From Planotetraspora sp. A-T 1434 (GTDB lineage Bacteria; Actinomycetota; Actinomycetes; Streptosporangiales; Streptosporangiaceae): 64,000 bases of DNA. The notes under the pieces were generated by a model. It was not told the DNA's origin. It saw only the letters and a list, made by a program, of their open reading frames with translations, and searched no databases. This document shows, piece after piece, positions 8,802 through 18,235 of this stretch (positions within the stretch are counted from its first letter, which is position 1; each line of letters starts with the position of its first letter). The DNA is taken from contig NZ_JAOEGB010000020.1 of the NCBI RefSeq assembly GCF_025420585.1, forward strand, positions 90,375-154,374, written 5' to 3'. The translations under genes and the position numbers were made by a program.

Positions 8802-10484
8802 ATGACCACACAGGCCGTTCGCCCCACACCGGTGCGGAACCGGAAGGGCAGCGTGCTCGCGTCCTGGCTGTCGAGCACCGACCACAAGGTGATCGGGCAC
8901 ATGTACCTGATCGCCTCGTTCTTCTTCTTCCTGGTCGGCGGCGCGGCCGCGATGGTCATCCGCGCCGAGCTGACCGCCCCGGGCATGCAGTTCGTGGACC
9001 TCCAGACCTACAACCAGCTTTTCACGATGCACGGCACGATCATGCTGCTGCTGTTCGCGACCCCGCTGTTCGCCGGGTTCGCCAACGAGATCATGCCACT
9101 GCAGATCGGCGCCCCAGACGTGGCGTTCCCCCGGCTGAACATGGTCAGCTTCTGGCTGTTCCTGTTCGGCGGGTTCATGGTGCTCGGCGGGATCTTCGCG
9201 GGCGGTGCGCCCGCCTTCGGCTGGACGGCCTACGCCCCGCTGAACCACTCGACCTACACCCCTCAACTCGGCGCCGACATGTGGGCCATGGGGCTGGCGC
9301 TGGCCGGGGTGGGCACGATCCTCGGCGCGGTCAACTTCATCACCACGATCATCGCGATGCGCGCCCCCGGCATGCACATGTTCCGGATGCCGATCTTCAC
9401 GTGGAACGTGTTCTTCACGTCGATTCTCGTGCTGCTCGCGTTCCCGGTGCTCGCCGCCGCGCTGCTCGTCCTTGAGGCCGACCGGAAACTTGGCGCGCAC
9501 GTCTTCGACCCCGCGTCCGGCGGCCCACTGATCTGGCAGCACCTGTTCTGGTTCTTCGGCCACCCGGAGGTCTACATCGTCGCGCTGCCGTTCTTCGGCA
9601 TCGTGACCGAGATCATCCCGGTCTTCAGCCGCAAGCCGCTGTTCGGCTACGTGGGCATGGTCGGCGCGACCATCGCGATCACGGCGCTGTCGGTGACCGT
9701 GTGGGCCCACCACATGTTCGCCACCGGCCAGGTGCTCCTGCCGTTCTTCTCGCTCATGACGTTCCTGATCGCGGTGCCGACCGGGGTGAAGTTCTTCAAC
9801 TGGACCGGCACGATGTGGCGCGGCCATCTCACGTTCGAGTCGCCCATGCTGTTCTCGGTGGGGTTCCTCGTGACGTTCCTGCTCGGCGGCCTCACTGGGG
9901 TGATCCTCGCGTCGCCGCCGCTGGACTTCCACGTGACCGACAGCTACTTCGTGGTCGCCCACTTCCACTACGTGCTCTTCGGCACCGTCGTGTTCGCGAT
10001 GTTCGGCGGGTTCTACTTCTGGTGGCCCAAGTTCACCGGGAAGATGCTCGACGACCGGCTCGGCAAGATCCACTTCTGGATGGTCTTCATCGGCTTCCAG
10101 ATGACGTTCCTGGTGCAGCACTGGCTGGGCGTCGAGGGCATGCCACGCCGCTACGGGGACTACTCCCCCTTCGACGGCTTCACGGGCCTGAACGAGATTT
10201 CCAGCGCGGGCGCGTTCCTGCTGGGCCTGTCCAACCTCCCCTTCCTCTACAACGTCTGGCGTACGGCACGGCGCGGGGAACGGGTCACCGAGAACGACCC
10301 GTGGGGCTTCGGCAACTCCCTGGAATGGGCCACCTCGTGCCCGCCCCCGCGCCACAACTTCACCTACATCCCGCCGATCCGCTCCGAGCGCCCGGCCTTC
10401 GACCTGCGCTACCCGCGGCTCGGCGGGAAACCGGGTGAGACCGCCACCGGGAAGCGTGACGCCCTGGACCCGACGGCGGACTGA
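8802..10484 (+). CDS. ctaD: Cytochrome c oxidase subunit I
   Basis: A 560-residue multi-pass subunit of an aa3-type oxidase. Heme a ligand His is in [15 protein letters not shown]; the CuB His and cross-linked Tyr are in [15 protein letters not shown]; the CuB His pair is in [11 protein letters not shown]; heme ligands are in [24 protein letters not shown] is the usual first helix entry. GAAGGGAG precedes ATG 8802. No subunit II, III or assembly genes adjoin it, so this is either the isolated ctaD found in many actinomycetes or a second copy. Confidence 0.97.
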   Translation: MTTQAVRPTPVRNRKGSVLASWLSSTDHKVIGHMYLIASFFFFLVGGAAAMVIRAELTAPGMQFVDLQTYNQLFTMHGTIMLLLFATPLFAGFANEIMPLQIGAPDVAFPRLNMVSFWLFLFGGFMVLGGIFAGGAPAFGWTAYAPLNHSTYTPQLGADMWAMGLALAGVGTILGAVNFITTIIAMRAPGMHMFRMPIFTWNVFFTSILVLLAFPVLAAALLVLEADRKLGAHVFDPASGGPLIWQHLFWFFGHPEVYIVALPFFGIVTEIIPVFSRKPLFGYVGMVGATIAITALSVTVWAHHMFATGQVLLPFFSLMTFLIAVPTGVKFFNWTGTMWRGHLTFESPMLFSVGFLVTFLLGGLTGVILASPPLDFHVTDSYFVVAHFHYVLFGTVVFAMFGGFYFWWPKFTGKMLDDRLGKIHFWMVFIGFQMTFLVQHWLGVEGMPRRYGDYSPFDGFTGLNEISSAGAFLLGLSNLPFLYNVWRTARRGERVTENDPWGFGNSLEWATSCPPPRHNFTYIPPIRSERPAFDLRYPRLGGKPGETATGKRDALDPTAD

Positions 10485-10510
10485 CCCCCTACGTGGTGAG
10501 TTACCGGGTG

Positions 10511-13012
10511 TTACAGGTTGAGCCCGATTAGGAGCGGGTCGTGGTCGGACGAGCGGAACGCGTCGGGCGCGTACAGGCCCGGCGGGTTGAACTCGGTGTT
10601 GTAGTCGAGGATCCGCGACTCGTCGGCGTTCACGTGCCAGATGGTCGCCCCGGTGACGCGCTTGAGGAGCGAGCCGCCTGCCAGCATGTGGTCGAGCTCG
10701 CCGGACAGCCCGTCGAAGAGGTAGCTGTACCGGGTGAACGCCGGGATGAACCTCTTCGAGACGCTGGTGAGGCCGCCGCCCTCCAGGGTGTGGATCGGGT
10801 CCTCCTCGCCGTACGCGTTGAGGTCGCCCAGGACCAGCGGGTTGGTCAGGTTCATGCTGTGGATCAGGCCGAGCACGGCCTGCGCCTGGCGGATCCGCTC
10901 GGCGTTGAAGCAGCTCTGGCCGTCGTTCTGGTCCAGGTCCGGCCCCGTGGCGCCGTCACATCCCTTCGACTTGAAGTGGTTCACGATCATCGTGAACGTC
11001 TGGCCGCCCTGCACCCGCCGGAAGCTCTGGATCAGCGGAGGCCGCCGGAACACCGGGTCGGTCGACGATCGCGTGGCCCCGACGGGCCGCAGCGTCGCCG
11101 GCTTGTAGATCGCCGCCACGTGAATGGCGTCCGTTCCCGGGAAGGGATGCGTCAGCGCGGCGTAGGTGCCCGCGCCCAGCTGTGCGTTCAGCGCGTCCAC
11201 CAGCGCGTTCACCGCGGTCTGGCCGTTGTTCTCGACTTCCATGAGGCCGACGGCGTCGGCGTTGAGGCCTTTCAGCGTGGCGACCAGCTTGGCGAGCTGG
11301 CGCTGCTGCTCCTCGGCGGTGTTCGCGCCGCGCGAGCCCAGCGTGGTGAACCAGTTCAGCGTGTTGAGGCTCGCCACCCGCACGTCGCCGAAGACCGGCA
11401 GCGGCGCGGGCAGCCTCGGGTTCGTCCGGAGGAAGTCGATCGTCTTGGTCGGCTCCAGGCGGTACGTCCCGAACCCGTAGCTCAGCACGCCGGTGATCCC
11501 CAGCGCGGTGTCGCCCGCGCGGACCACCCGGGGCGATGTGTAGGGGACCGTGGCCGGGTTCTGCGTGTTCGACCCGTCGTCGATGAGCAGCGACCGGCGG
11601 GCGTTCAGCGCGGGGTCCACGCCGGTCCGGTCCGTCGGCTGGAACAGCCGTCCTTCGGAGGAGACCGTCACCTCGCCGAACCTGCCGAGGTTGTAGTGCT
11701 CCGACACCGTCAGCGGCTCGGGGAAGGTGACGAGCACGCTCTCCGACGGCTCGAAGGTGGCCCCCTCCGGCCTGGGCAGGCTGTACTTCTGCGGCGCGAT
11801 CGTCCCGGTGCCGCACACGTCGAGGGCGGTGACCGGGGAGAGCTCGGTGAGTCCGTTGAACTCGGTCACCTTGCCCGTGACGAGCACCCGGTCGCCGACC
11901 TTGACGTCCTTGAACGAGGACCTGGCGAAGGCGAACAGGCCGTCCGAGGTGGCCGGGTCGGCGTCCGGCGTGGGGTCCTGGAAGAAGAAGCCGCTGAGCT
12001 GGGTGGTCTCCTGGAAGTCACCGGTCACCACGCCCTCGACCCGGACCGTCTGCCCGGCGAGCGGCGAGGCGTCCCCACTGCCCTGAACCTCCGCGATTTG
12101 CCGGTTCGCCGGCACGTCGCACGCCGCCGTCGGGGTCGGCGTGGGAGTTGATGTGGGGGTGGGCGGAACGGGGTCCGACGGGTTGGGGCTCGGCGAGACG
12201 GGAGCGGTCGGGCTCGGGGAGTCCGACGGGCTCGGGGAGTCCGACGGGCTCGGGGAGTCCGACGGGCTCGGCGTGTCGGACGGGCTCGGGGACTCCGACG
12301 GCGAAGGGCTGGGGCCGTCGCAGGGGGCGAGGGCCGTCGCGGTGTTGCGCGGCGCGGGGACGCCGGTCTGGAAGTCCGCGGCGTTGTCGTCGGTGTCGGC
12401 GCAGCCGCCGTTCGCCCGGAACCCGGCGGTGGTGTTGCTCAGCGCGGGGGCCGCGGCGCCCTCGAAGTAGTTGGCCGAGCCGTACCCGACGAGGTCGGCG
12501 ATCTGGGCCTGCTGCTCGGGAGTGCAGGGGGTGGAGCCGCCGTTGCAGGCGAGCCCGGTGGCCGAGTGGACCAGGGCGACCTTGCCGGCGGTGCCGCTGA
12601 GGTTCAGGTTGCCGGTCGTGTCGGCCGGCGGCAGGGAGCCGCTGGGGGTCGTGCCCGCCGCGAGTTGGACGAGGTGATACTGCCCGGGGGCCAGCGAGCC
12701 CGCCAGGTCGACCTTGTTGCTGGAGAACGGCCCCGTGCCGGTGGCGCTGGCGTACTGCAGCGACCAACCGTCCAGGGACACGGTGGTGGCGCTCCGGTTG
12801 AACAGTTCGACGTAGTCGTTGGTCAGCGGCGCGCCGGCGTTGCCGCCCCCGCCGTACACCTGGCTGATCACCACGGTGCCGGGTGCGGCCGACGCAGGGG
12901 CCAGCGAGAGGGCCGTGACTCCGGCGGCCACGAGACCGACGGTCACGATCGCCGCCACCGCGCGGGCCGACCTCCGATGTGCGTGTTCATAAGCACGGAG
13001 TAAAAAAGGCAT
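10511..13012 (-). CDS. Secreted ExeM/NucH-type extracellular nuclease with lamin-tail domain
   Basis: An 833-residue exported protein. Order: signal peptide (about 1-42, ending PASAAP), lamin-tail domain (VISQVYGGGGNAGAP, about 45-190), Ser/Pro-rich linker (about 235-300), an OB-like segment beginning IAEVQGSGDASPLAGQTVRV, then an endonuclease/exonuclease/phosphatase domain from about 540. Nuclease motifs are LNTLNWFT, GLMEVENNG, VLGDLNAYGEEDP and SSDHDPLLIG. It probably degrades extracellular DNA for phosphate or biofilm turnover. ATG 13012 has a weak ribosome binding site. The linker is encoded by near-perfect 18-bp repeats. It is convergent with ctaD. Confidence 0.9.
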   Translation of the reverse strand: MPFLLRAYEHAHRRSARAVAAIVTVGLVAAGVTALSLAPASAAPGTVVISQVYGGGGNAGAPLTNDYVELFNRSATTVSLDGWSLQYASATGTGPFSSNKVDLAGSLAPGQYHLVQLAAGTTPSGSLPPADTTGNLNLSGTAGKVALVHSATGLACNGGSTPCTPEQQAQIADLVGYGSANYFEGAAAPALSNTTAGFRANGGCADTDDNAADFQTGVPAPRNTATALAPCDGPSPSPSESPSPSDTPSPSDSPSPSDSPSPSDSPSPTAPVSPSPNPSDPVPPTPTSTPTPTPTAACDVPANRQIAEVQGSGDASPLAGQTVRVEGVVTGDFQETTQLSGFFFQDPTPDADPATSDGLFAFARSSFKDVKVGDRVLVTGKVTEFNGLTELSPVTALDVCGTGTIAPQKYSLPRPEGATFEPSESVLVTFPEPLTVSEHYNLGRFGEVTVSSEGRLFQPTDRTGVDPALNARRSLLIDDGSNTQNPATVPYTSPRVVRAGDTALGITGVLSYGFGTYRLEPTKTIDFLRTNPRLPAPLPVFGDVRVASLNTLNWFTTLGSRGANTAEEQQRQLAKLVATLKGLNADAVGLMEVENNGQTAVNALVDALNAQLGAGTYAALTHPFPGTDAIHVAAIYKPATLRPVGATRSSTDPVFRRPPLIQSFRRVQGGQTFTMIVNHFKSKGCDGATGPDLDQNDGQSCFNAERIRQAQAVLGLIHSMNLTNPLVLGDLNAYGEEDPIHTLEGGGLTSVSKRFIPAFTRYSYLFDGLSGELDHMLAGGSLLKRVTGATIWHVNADESRILDYNTEFNPPGLYAPDAFRSSDHDPLLIGLNL
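12192..12312. repeat. 18-bp tandem repeat encoding the PSPSDS linker
   Basis: Near-identical units of the type GTCCGACGGGCTCGGGGA repeat about six times in frame inside the nuclease gene. They encode the repeated Ser-Pro-Ser-Asp linker. Codon identity, not just protein identity, points to recent unit duplication. Confidence 0.8.
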
Positions 13013-13091
13013 GACCCGGACTTTAGGCGCATGCCACCCTGATCTCTGGTCTTATGCGTGACTAAAGAATGAAATCGTATATATCTAACAA

Positions 13092-15677
13092 TCAGCGGAG
13101 GCGGCGTACGTATGGGTGCTGCCGTTGCGCGGGAGCGAGCCGGATGCGAACGTCGAGGGCCTCGACGCCGTCCGGGCGGGCGACCACCGGGTCGAGATCG
13201 AGCTCCGCGACCTCGGGGAGGTCTTCGGCGAGGAGGGACAGCCGCATCAGCAGCCCGGCCAGCGCGACCGTGTCGACGGCGGGCCGTCCCTGTCCACCGA
13301 GCAGCAGCCGGGAGCCGCGCAGCGATCGGATCATCTCGTCGGCGTCCACGTCCGTGACGGGCGTGAGCCTGGCGGCCCTGTCTCCGAGGACGTCGGCGGC
13401 CATCCCGGCGAGGCCGAAGAGGACCAGCGGCCCGAAGACCGGCTGCTCGGCGACGCTCGCCCTGGTCTCGACGCCGGGCTCGGCCATGGCCTGGACGAGC
13501 ATGCCGCGCGTCCGGCCTCCGAAGCGTACGGCCAGCCGCCCGCACGCCGCCCGCACCTCCTCCTCACCCCACAGGCCGCGCTCGACGGCCCCCGGCATGC
13601 TCTCGACGTCCCCGTTCCCGACGTGGGCTTGGGCGGCGACGTGGGCTTCGGCGGCGATGTGGGCCTTGACGGCGACGTGGCCGCCGAGCTCTCGCGCCGC
13701 GCGGGCCGCCTCGTCGGCCGTCGTGGCCCAGCGCCATGGGGTGACGGGGACGTCGTAGGCCTCCATCAGGTGGAACGCCTCCGCCGGGTCGAGCCGGCCG
13801 CCGGCGGGGTGGCGTTCGAGGAAGTGGCTGACGATGTCCGTCGCCGCCTCCCGGTCCGCCGCGAACTCGGGGACGACTCCGGGGGGCCGGGCCAGCCACG
13901 CGCCGTACCGGGACGCGTGGGCGATGGCGCCGGCGGCGCTCTCGGGGTAGCCGAAGATCGGCACGCCCCGCCGTACGGTCACGTTGCCGGCCTGGCCGAG
14001 CAGGACCACCGCCAGCGGGAGGGACGCCGGGAGGCCGAACAGGCCCTCGGTCGGGTCGCCGAGCGCCGTGGGCACCGCGATGGCGATGACGGCGTCGGCC
14101 TCACCCGAACGGGCGACGCGGGCGACGCACTCCCGCATCGTCGCCGGACCGACCGCAGGGGTGGTGTCGACCGGGTTGCCGCAGTCCGCGTCCACGGGAA
14201 GCAGGTGCTTCAGCTCGCGGCGGAGCCCCTCACTGAGCGGCGGGATCTCGAGGCCGCCCTCCGCGCAGGCGCGGGCGGCCAGCGCCCCGGCACCGCGGGC
14301 GCTGGACAGCACGGCGACCCGCCGCCCTCTCGGCACCGGCCGGGTGGCGAGGAAGGCGGCCGCCTCGACCAGCTCTCCCATGGTATCGGTGGCGACGATC
14401 CCCGCCTGGTGGAACAGGGCCGTCTGGCTGACCTCGGGTGCGGCCGGGGAGGCGGCCGGGGAGGGAGCCGGCGATGGCACGGCCAGCATGGTGAGGACCG
14501 GCATGGCCCGGGCCGCGGCCCTCGCCGTGCGGACGAACCGGCGCGGGTCCCCGTAGGACTCGAGTTGGAGGATCGCCAGCCGGGTCCGCTCGTCCGACCG
14601 CCACCACATGAGCATGTCACTGCCGCTCACGTCACATTTGTCGCCCAGTGCGGCGAACGAGGAGACCCCGATGCCGGTCCGCGCCAGGTGTTCCAGGAGC
14701 GCGATGCCGACGCCGCCCCACTGGACCGCCACTCCGGCCACCCCCGGCAGGAGCGGCGTGGCGGCGAAGGTCGCGTTGAGGCCTTCCGTGGCGATGCCCA
14801 GGCTGCCGGGGCCGACCAGGCGCATGCCGTACCTGCGGCAGATCCGCAGTAGGTCGGCCCCCGCCTCCTGGTCGAGCCGGGCGGTGACCACGAGCGACTG
14901 GGCTCCGCACCTGCCGCAGTTCTCGGCCGCCTGGCGGACCTCCGGGGCCGCGACCGTGATCACGGCCAGGTCCGGCGGCTCCGGGAGGCCGGCGAGGCCC
15001 GGGCCGACGCCGTAGAGCCGCCCGCCGAAGCCGGATGCGTTGCCGAGCACCGCGTCGCCGATGGAGCCGGGTGACTCGCTCGCCCCGACGACCGCCACGG
15101 AGCGCGGCCGGAACAGGGACGACAGGCTGGCGACGATGGCGCGGCGTTCCCGCTCGGCGATGATCTCGAAGTACCGGTCGTCCATGGCGAGCGGCATCGT
15201 GATCTCCACGACCTCGCCGCCGGAACGGGTCCGCAGCGGAAGCGCGGTGTCGCTGAGCACCCTCGACACGGCGTGGTTCCACGCCAGCGTGTCGGCGGTG
15301 AACGTGTGGACGCCCCGTGAGACCGCGAGGGAGCCCAGGTGCTCCATCAGGAGGGTTCCGATCCCGCGGCCTTGCATGTGGTCGGGCACGGCGAAGGAAA
15401 TCTCCGCGACGCCGTCGCCCATGACGTCGTAGCTGGCGATCCCCACCACCTCGTCCCGGAGGAGCGCCAGCAGCGCGCCGTGGCCCGGGTCCGTACGGCA
15501 CAGCACGTCGGCCACGTCTGCCGCGAGGTCGCGATCGTCGCTGAAGAAGCGCAGGTAGAGGTTGCCGGGCGACATCCGCGCGTGCATCGCGCGAATCGCC
15601 GGGGCGTCGCCGGGCCGCGCCTGCCGGATCTCGACCGTGGCGCCGTCGGCCAGCAGTGCGTAGACCGGAGCGGTCAT
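13092..15677 (-). CDS. GNAT acetyltransferase fused to ADP-forming acyl-CoA synthetase-like protein
   Basis: An 861-residue fusion of the Pat/PatZ type in reversed order, with the GNAT first. Residues about 13-165 form the acetyltransferase (VPDHMQGRGIGTLLMEHLG binds acetyl-CoA). Then come the CoA-binding domain (RPRSVAVVGASESPGSIG), a ligase-CoA domain and a C-terminal ATP-grasp-like domain (about 630-861). The usual SQSGG loop reads VQWGGVG, and the expected VALK...HK(S/T)D loop is replaced by a repetitive AHIAAEAHVAAQAHVG, so ligase activity looks lost. Such proteins acetylate acyl-CoA synthetases. ATG 15677 overlaps the upstream stress-protein stop by ATGA, indicating one operon. Confidence 0.85.
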   Translation of the reverse strand: MTAPVYALLADGATVEIRQARPGDAPAIRAMHARMSPGNLYLRFFSDDRDLAADVADVLCRTDPGHGALLALLRDEVVGIASYDVMGDGVAEISFAVPDHMQGRGIGTLLMEHLGSLAVSRGVHTFTADTLAWNHAVSRVLSDTALPLRTRSGGEVVEITMPLAMDDRYFEIIAERERRAIVASLSSLFRPRSVAVVGASESPGSIGDAVLGNASGFGGRLYGVGPGLAGLPEPPDLAVITVAAPEVRQAAENCGRCGAQSLVVTARLDQEAGADLLRICRRYGMRLVGPGSLGIATEGLNATFAATPLLPGVAGVAVQWGGVGIALLEHLARTGIGVSSFAALGDKCDVSGSDMLMWWRSDERTRLAILQLESYGDPRRFVRTARAAARAMPVLTMLAVPSPAPSPAASPAAPEVSQTALFHQAGIVATDTMGELVEAAAFLATRPVPRGRRVAVLSSARGAGALAARACAEGGLEIPPLSEGLRRELKHLLPVDADCGNPVDTTPAVGPATMRECVARVARSGEADAVIAIAVPTALGDPTEGLFGLPASLPLAVVLLGQAGNVTVRRGVPIFGYPESAAGAIAHASRYGAWLARPPGVVPEFAADREAATDIVSHFLERHPAGGRLDPAEAFHLMEAYDVPVTPWRWATTADEAARAARELGGHVAVKAHIAAEAHVAAQAHVGNGDVESMPGAVERGLWGEEEVRAACGRLAVRFGGRTRGMLVQAMAEPGVETRASVAEQPVFGPLVLFGLAGMAADVLGDRAARLTPVTDVDADEMIRSLRGSRLLLGGQGRPAVDTVALAGLLMRLSLLAEDLPEVAELDLDPVVARPDGVEALDVRIRLAPAQRQHPYVRRLR
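13618..13681. repeat. 18-bp tandem repeat inside the ATP-grasp region
   Basis: Three and a half copies of a unit like GACGTGGGCTTGGGCGGC lie in frame and encode the A(H/Q)(V/I)AA(E/Q) run. They sit where acyl-CoA synthetases carry the conserved lysine/histidine nucleotide loop. Confidence 0.75.
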
Positions 15678-16501
15678 GACCGGACGACCGCTACCGGGCA
15701 GGGGGCGTGGTTCACTGTGGAGGACTTCGCGGCGCCGAGGACGAGCAGGGTGGCGCTCGCGGCGGCGCCGAGGAGGACCTCGCGGACCGGCCCCTCGACG
15801 CACTGGAGCCGGGTCTCCACGTCCGGGTACCGGCCGCGCCACGGCTCGACGGCGCGCTCCAGCAGTTCGACGGCCTCCTTGCCGGGGACGTCGGACATGA
15901 CCATGGGGGCCATGCCGCTGCTCCACGCACCCACCGGGTAGCGCCAGGCGTGCACGGCCAGCAGCGGCAGGCACCGAAGCTCGGCCTCGCGGTAGGCGAA
16001 GGCCAGGACGTCGCCGTCGTCCCCGCTCACTGCCGCCACGATCGGGCCGGGATGCTCCGGGTGCGGCAGCGAGCCCGCTCCCCTGACGACGATGACGGGG
16101 CAGGCGGCGTGCCCGGCGACGTGCCCGGCCACCGACCCGGTCAGGGTCCTGGCGAGGCCGCCCAGCCCGCGCGAGCCCACCACGACGAGGTCGGCGCCCC
16201 GCGACAGCTCCACCAGCCGTTCGGCGGCGGGGCCCTCGAACAGGTCCTCGCGCACCCGCACGCCGCTGGTGCACTGACGGGCACACTCGGCCCCGTGCCA
16301 CAGCACGTGCTCGGCGGCGTGGTGCAGCGATTTGCGGGCCTCCTCGTCGGCCTCGCCGTACGGCGAACGCCAGGCGTGGCAGACGGTGAGCGGCGTTCCG
16401 CGGAGCTCGGCCTCGTCCATCGCCCAGTCCAGAGCCTGCATGGCGAAGTCGGAGCCGTCGTATCCGACGACGACGCCGCCGGTCGCGGTCATCGGGTCCA
16501 T
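15674..16501 (-). CDS. Tandem universal stress protein
   Basis: A 275-residue protein of two UspA domains. The first has VVGYDGSDFAMQALDWAM and the ATP-binding GSRGLGGLARTLTGSVAGHV. The second (from about residue 150) has VAAVSGDDGD at its start but lacks the glycine-rich ATP loop, ending LVLGAAKSSTVNHAPCPVAV. Two-domain proteins of this kind are induced by hypoxia or nitric oxide in actinobacteria. ATG 16501 or 16492 are possible starts. It overlaps the GNAT fusion by 4 bp, and a single-domain stress protein lies 82 bp upstream. Confidence 0.9.
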   Translation of the reverse strand: MDPMTATGGVVVGYDGSDFAMQALDWAMDEAELRGTPLTVCHAWRSPYGEADEEARKSLHHAAEHVLWHGAECARQCTSGVRVREDLFEGPAAERLVELSRGADLVVVGSRGLGGLARTLTGSVAGHVAGHAACPVIVVRGAGSLPHPEHPGPIVAAVSGDDGDVLAFAYREAELRCLPLLAVHAWRYPVGAWSSGMAPMVMSDVPGKEAVELLERAVEPWRGRYPDVETRLQCVEGPVREVLLGAAASATLLVLGAAKSSTVNHAPCPVAVVRS

Positions 16502-16583
16502 GCCTTCATGGTCCGGCCGTGTCCGGCGGCGCGGCAGGGAGGAAGGTCCCGAACGGGGATGACCTCCGGCCCCCCGTGAGGGT

Positions 16584-17054
16584 TTACGCGCGGGTGCCGG
16601 CGAGCATCCCGGCCGAACGCCCGTGCGTCACGCCGGGCAGCACGACGACGACCGGGCAGTGCGCCCTGAGCAGGCAGGACGCCACCACCGGGTTGATCGC
16701 GGGATACGGCTGGGCGACGGCCTCATGCGCCCCGAGGACCAGCAGGTCCGCGCCGGCGGTCGCGCGGAGGAGCACCTGGACGGGCGTCCCCTCGACGACG
16801 ACGGGGGTGACATGCGGCTCCCCGAGCTCCCGGACGGCCTGCTCGGCCATGTCGGAGGCGGCGCGGCGCTCGTCCTCGCGCGAGGTCCGGTTCGACAGCG
16901 GCGCGTAGGGGGCGTGTAAACCGCCCGACCACTCCCAGGCGTACACCGCCTCGACGCGCGCGTCTCGGAGGACGCCCTCCGCCGCGGCCCACCGCAGTGC
17001 GGCGGCCGAAGCCGCCGAGCCGTTGATTCCCACCACGATCTTCGCCTGGTCCAC
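16584..17054 (-). CDS. Universal stress protein, single domain
   Basis: A 156-residue UspA domain protein beginning at GTG 17054 behind GGAGAGCGAGG. KIVVGINGSAASAAALRWA is the family N-terminus, and GADLLVLGAHEAV replaces the usual G-x2-G-x9-G(S/T) loop, so ATP binding is doubtful. It heads a three-gene minus-strand operon with the tandem stress protein and the GNAT fusion. A TATTAA hexamer at 17094-17099 (minus strand) is the likely -10. Confidence 0.85.
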   Translation of the reverse strand: MDQAKIVVGINGSAASAAALRWAAAEGVLRDARVEAVYAWEWSGGLHAPYAPLSNRTSREDERRAASDMAEQAVRELGEPHVTPVVVEGTPVQVLLRATAGADLLVLGAHEAVAQPYPAINPVVASCLLRAHCPVVVVLPGVTHGRSAGMLAGTRA

Positions 17055-17160
17055 GTCCGCCTCGCTCTCCGCTACAAGTCTCGCCTACCCGGATTAATAC
17101 GGTGTTGCTGGGGCGAAACGTTAAAAAGACCGGACCCTCTCGCCTCGGTGTTCCCATGCG

Positions 17161-17195
17161 ACCGCCCGCCCCTCTCACCGTGGGGGGCGGGCGGT
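17161..17195. terminator. Strong hairpin after the ArsR-SRPBCC operon
   Basis: Perfect 12-bp arms ACCGCCCGCCCC (17161-17172) and GGGGCGGGCGGT (17184-17195) with an 11-nt loop. It is about 100 nt beyond the SRPBCC stop on the minus strand, and upstream of the stress-protein operon promoter. Confidence 0.7.
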
Positions 17196-17298
17196 GATGT
17201 CCGGAAGCTGGGATCTCTGCTCTGGTTCTCCAGGCTATCCCCCGTCCGGGGGGTCACCTGCCGGGGGTGGTGCTGCGCGGACACCGGAGCTTCGGCGG

Positions 17299-17739
17299 TC
17301 ACATCCCGTCGAGGACGGCCGCGATCGCCGGGAACACCCCCGCTCTCCAACCGCCTTCCATGATGCTCCTGGCTCGCTGGTGGAGGGGATCGCCGGGGTC
17401 GAAGCCCTCGTGGTCGAGGAACAGCCGGGTGCCGCGACCCTCCGGTTCCAGCCGCCAGCTCACGGTGAACTCGATGCCGTTGCCCGCCTCGTCCTTCCAG
17501 GAGGTGGTCAGCAGCTTCTCGGGCTCGAACTCCAGGACCCGGCACGTGGCGACCCCGCTGAAGCCGGTGGACGGCATGGGCTGGGCGGTCATGGTGTAGC
17601 GGTGCCCCACCTCCAGCCGGAAGTCGTCGGTCATCAGCCAGCGAGACACGAGCTCGGGCTCGGTCAGCGCCCGCCACACCTTGTGCGGCGGATGCGGCAG
17701 GAACTCGTCCAGGTGCAGACCCGTCCGCTCGTCAGTCAT
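17299..17739 (-). CDS. SRPBCC/AHSA1-domain protein
   Basis: A 146-residue START-like domain protein of the activator-of-Hsp90 type. The characteristic opening LPHPPHKVWRALTEPELVSRWLM and late GFDPGDPLHQRARSIMEGGW are visible. Such proteins bind hydrophobic ligands and are very often paired with an ArsR repressor, as here. ATG 17739 has GGAGGAG upstream and overlaps the arsR stop by 8 bp, so the genes are translationally coupled. The ligand is unknown. Confidence 0.88.
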   Translation of the reverse strand: MTDERTGLHLDEFLPHPPHKVWRALTEPELVSRWLMTDDFRLEVGHRYTMTAQPMPSTGFSGVATCRVLEFEPEKLLTTSWKDEAGNGIEFTVSWRLEPEGRGTRLFLDHEGFDPGDPLHQRARSIMEGGWRAGVFPAIAAVLDGM

Positions 17740-18130
17740 CCGTCTCCTCCATGTCCGTGTCCTCTGTGTCCGTGTCCTCTGTGTCCGTGTCCTCTGTGTC
17801 CATGTCCTCCAGGACACTTCGCAGGCTCGTGAGCCGCCCTCGCCAGAAGTCCTCGTACGGCGTCAGCCAGTCACGGATGCCCATGAGGGGAGCCGCCTCC
17901 AGCCGGTAGTAGCGGTGCCGGCCGCTCTTCTCCTCGCTGACCAGCCCGGCGTCCTTGAGCGCTTTCAGATGCTCTGACACGCTCGGGCGGCTCATCGAGA
18001 AGCCGGCGGCCAGTTCCCGCACCGGCTGCGCCCCGCCGTCGCGCAGCCGCCGCAGCAGCTCGCGCCGCGCCGGGTTCGCCAGCGCCGCGAAGACCGCGTC
18101 GACCAGGGTGTCGACCTCGCGAATTTCCAC
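17732..18130 (-). CDS. ArsR-family repressor
   Basis: A 132-residue winged-helix regulator: VFAALANPARRELLRRLRDG, the recognition helix in MSRPSVSEHLKALKDAGLV, and a wing in EEKSGRHRYYRLEA. It lacks the metal-binding Cys motifs of true ArsR/SmtB sensors, as usual for SRPBCC-linked members. GTG 18130 lies 7 nt after a TATAGT -10, so the message is probably leaderless; an upstream ATG at 18163 would lie in the promoter. The C-terminus is an acidic tail of repeated EDTDT from a 15-bp DNA repeat at about 17753-17810. Confidence 0.88.
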   Translation of the reverse strand: MEIREVDTLVDAVFAALANPARRELLRRLRDGGAQPVRELAAGFSMSRPSVSEHLKALKDAGLVSEEKSGRHRYYRLEAAPLMGIRDWLTPYEDFWRGRLTSLRSVLEDMDTEDTDTEDTDTEDTDMEETDD

Positions 18131-18137
18131 GGGACCC

Positions 18138-18167
18138 ACTATAGGTAGGAAATCTCCTACCAATCAA
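18138..18167 (-). promoter_or_regulatory. arsR promoter with 18-bp palindromic operator as spacer
   Basis: On the minus strand, -35 TTGATT (18167-18162) and -10 TATAGT (18143-18138) are separated by exactly 18 bp. The spacer GGTAGGAGATTTCCTACC (18144-18161) is a palindrome with one mismatched pair. An autorepressor binding there would block RNA polymerase. Confidence 0.8.
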
Positions 18168-18201
18168 GCCTCAGGGTTTGGGCGCGTGAAGGAAGGGTGT
18201 G

Positions 18202-18223
18202 GGGCGGCGGGTGCCCGCCGCCC
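18202..18223. terminator. Hairpin after the VOC gene
   Basis: GGGCGGCGGG-TG-CCCGCCGCCC is perfectly self-complementary, and about 7 bp can form around an 8-nt loop. It is 12 nt past the VOC stop on the minus strand and just upstream of arsR. Confidence 0.65.
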
Positions 18224-18235
18224 GGGCTTCGGAGG

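Noticed and set aside
8730..10355. 541-codon minus-strand frame opposite ctaD
   Set aside because: It is antisense to all the conserved heme and copper ligand segments and has repetitive charged composition.
13092..16301. One 1069-residue protein fusing stress protein and GNAT genes
   Set aside because: The ATG at 15677 and the overlapping TGA show separate translated genes; the upstream extension is the wrong frame of the stress protein.
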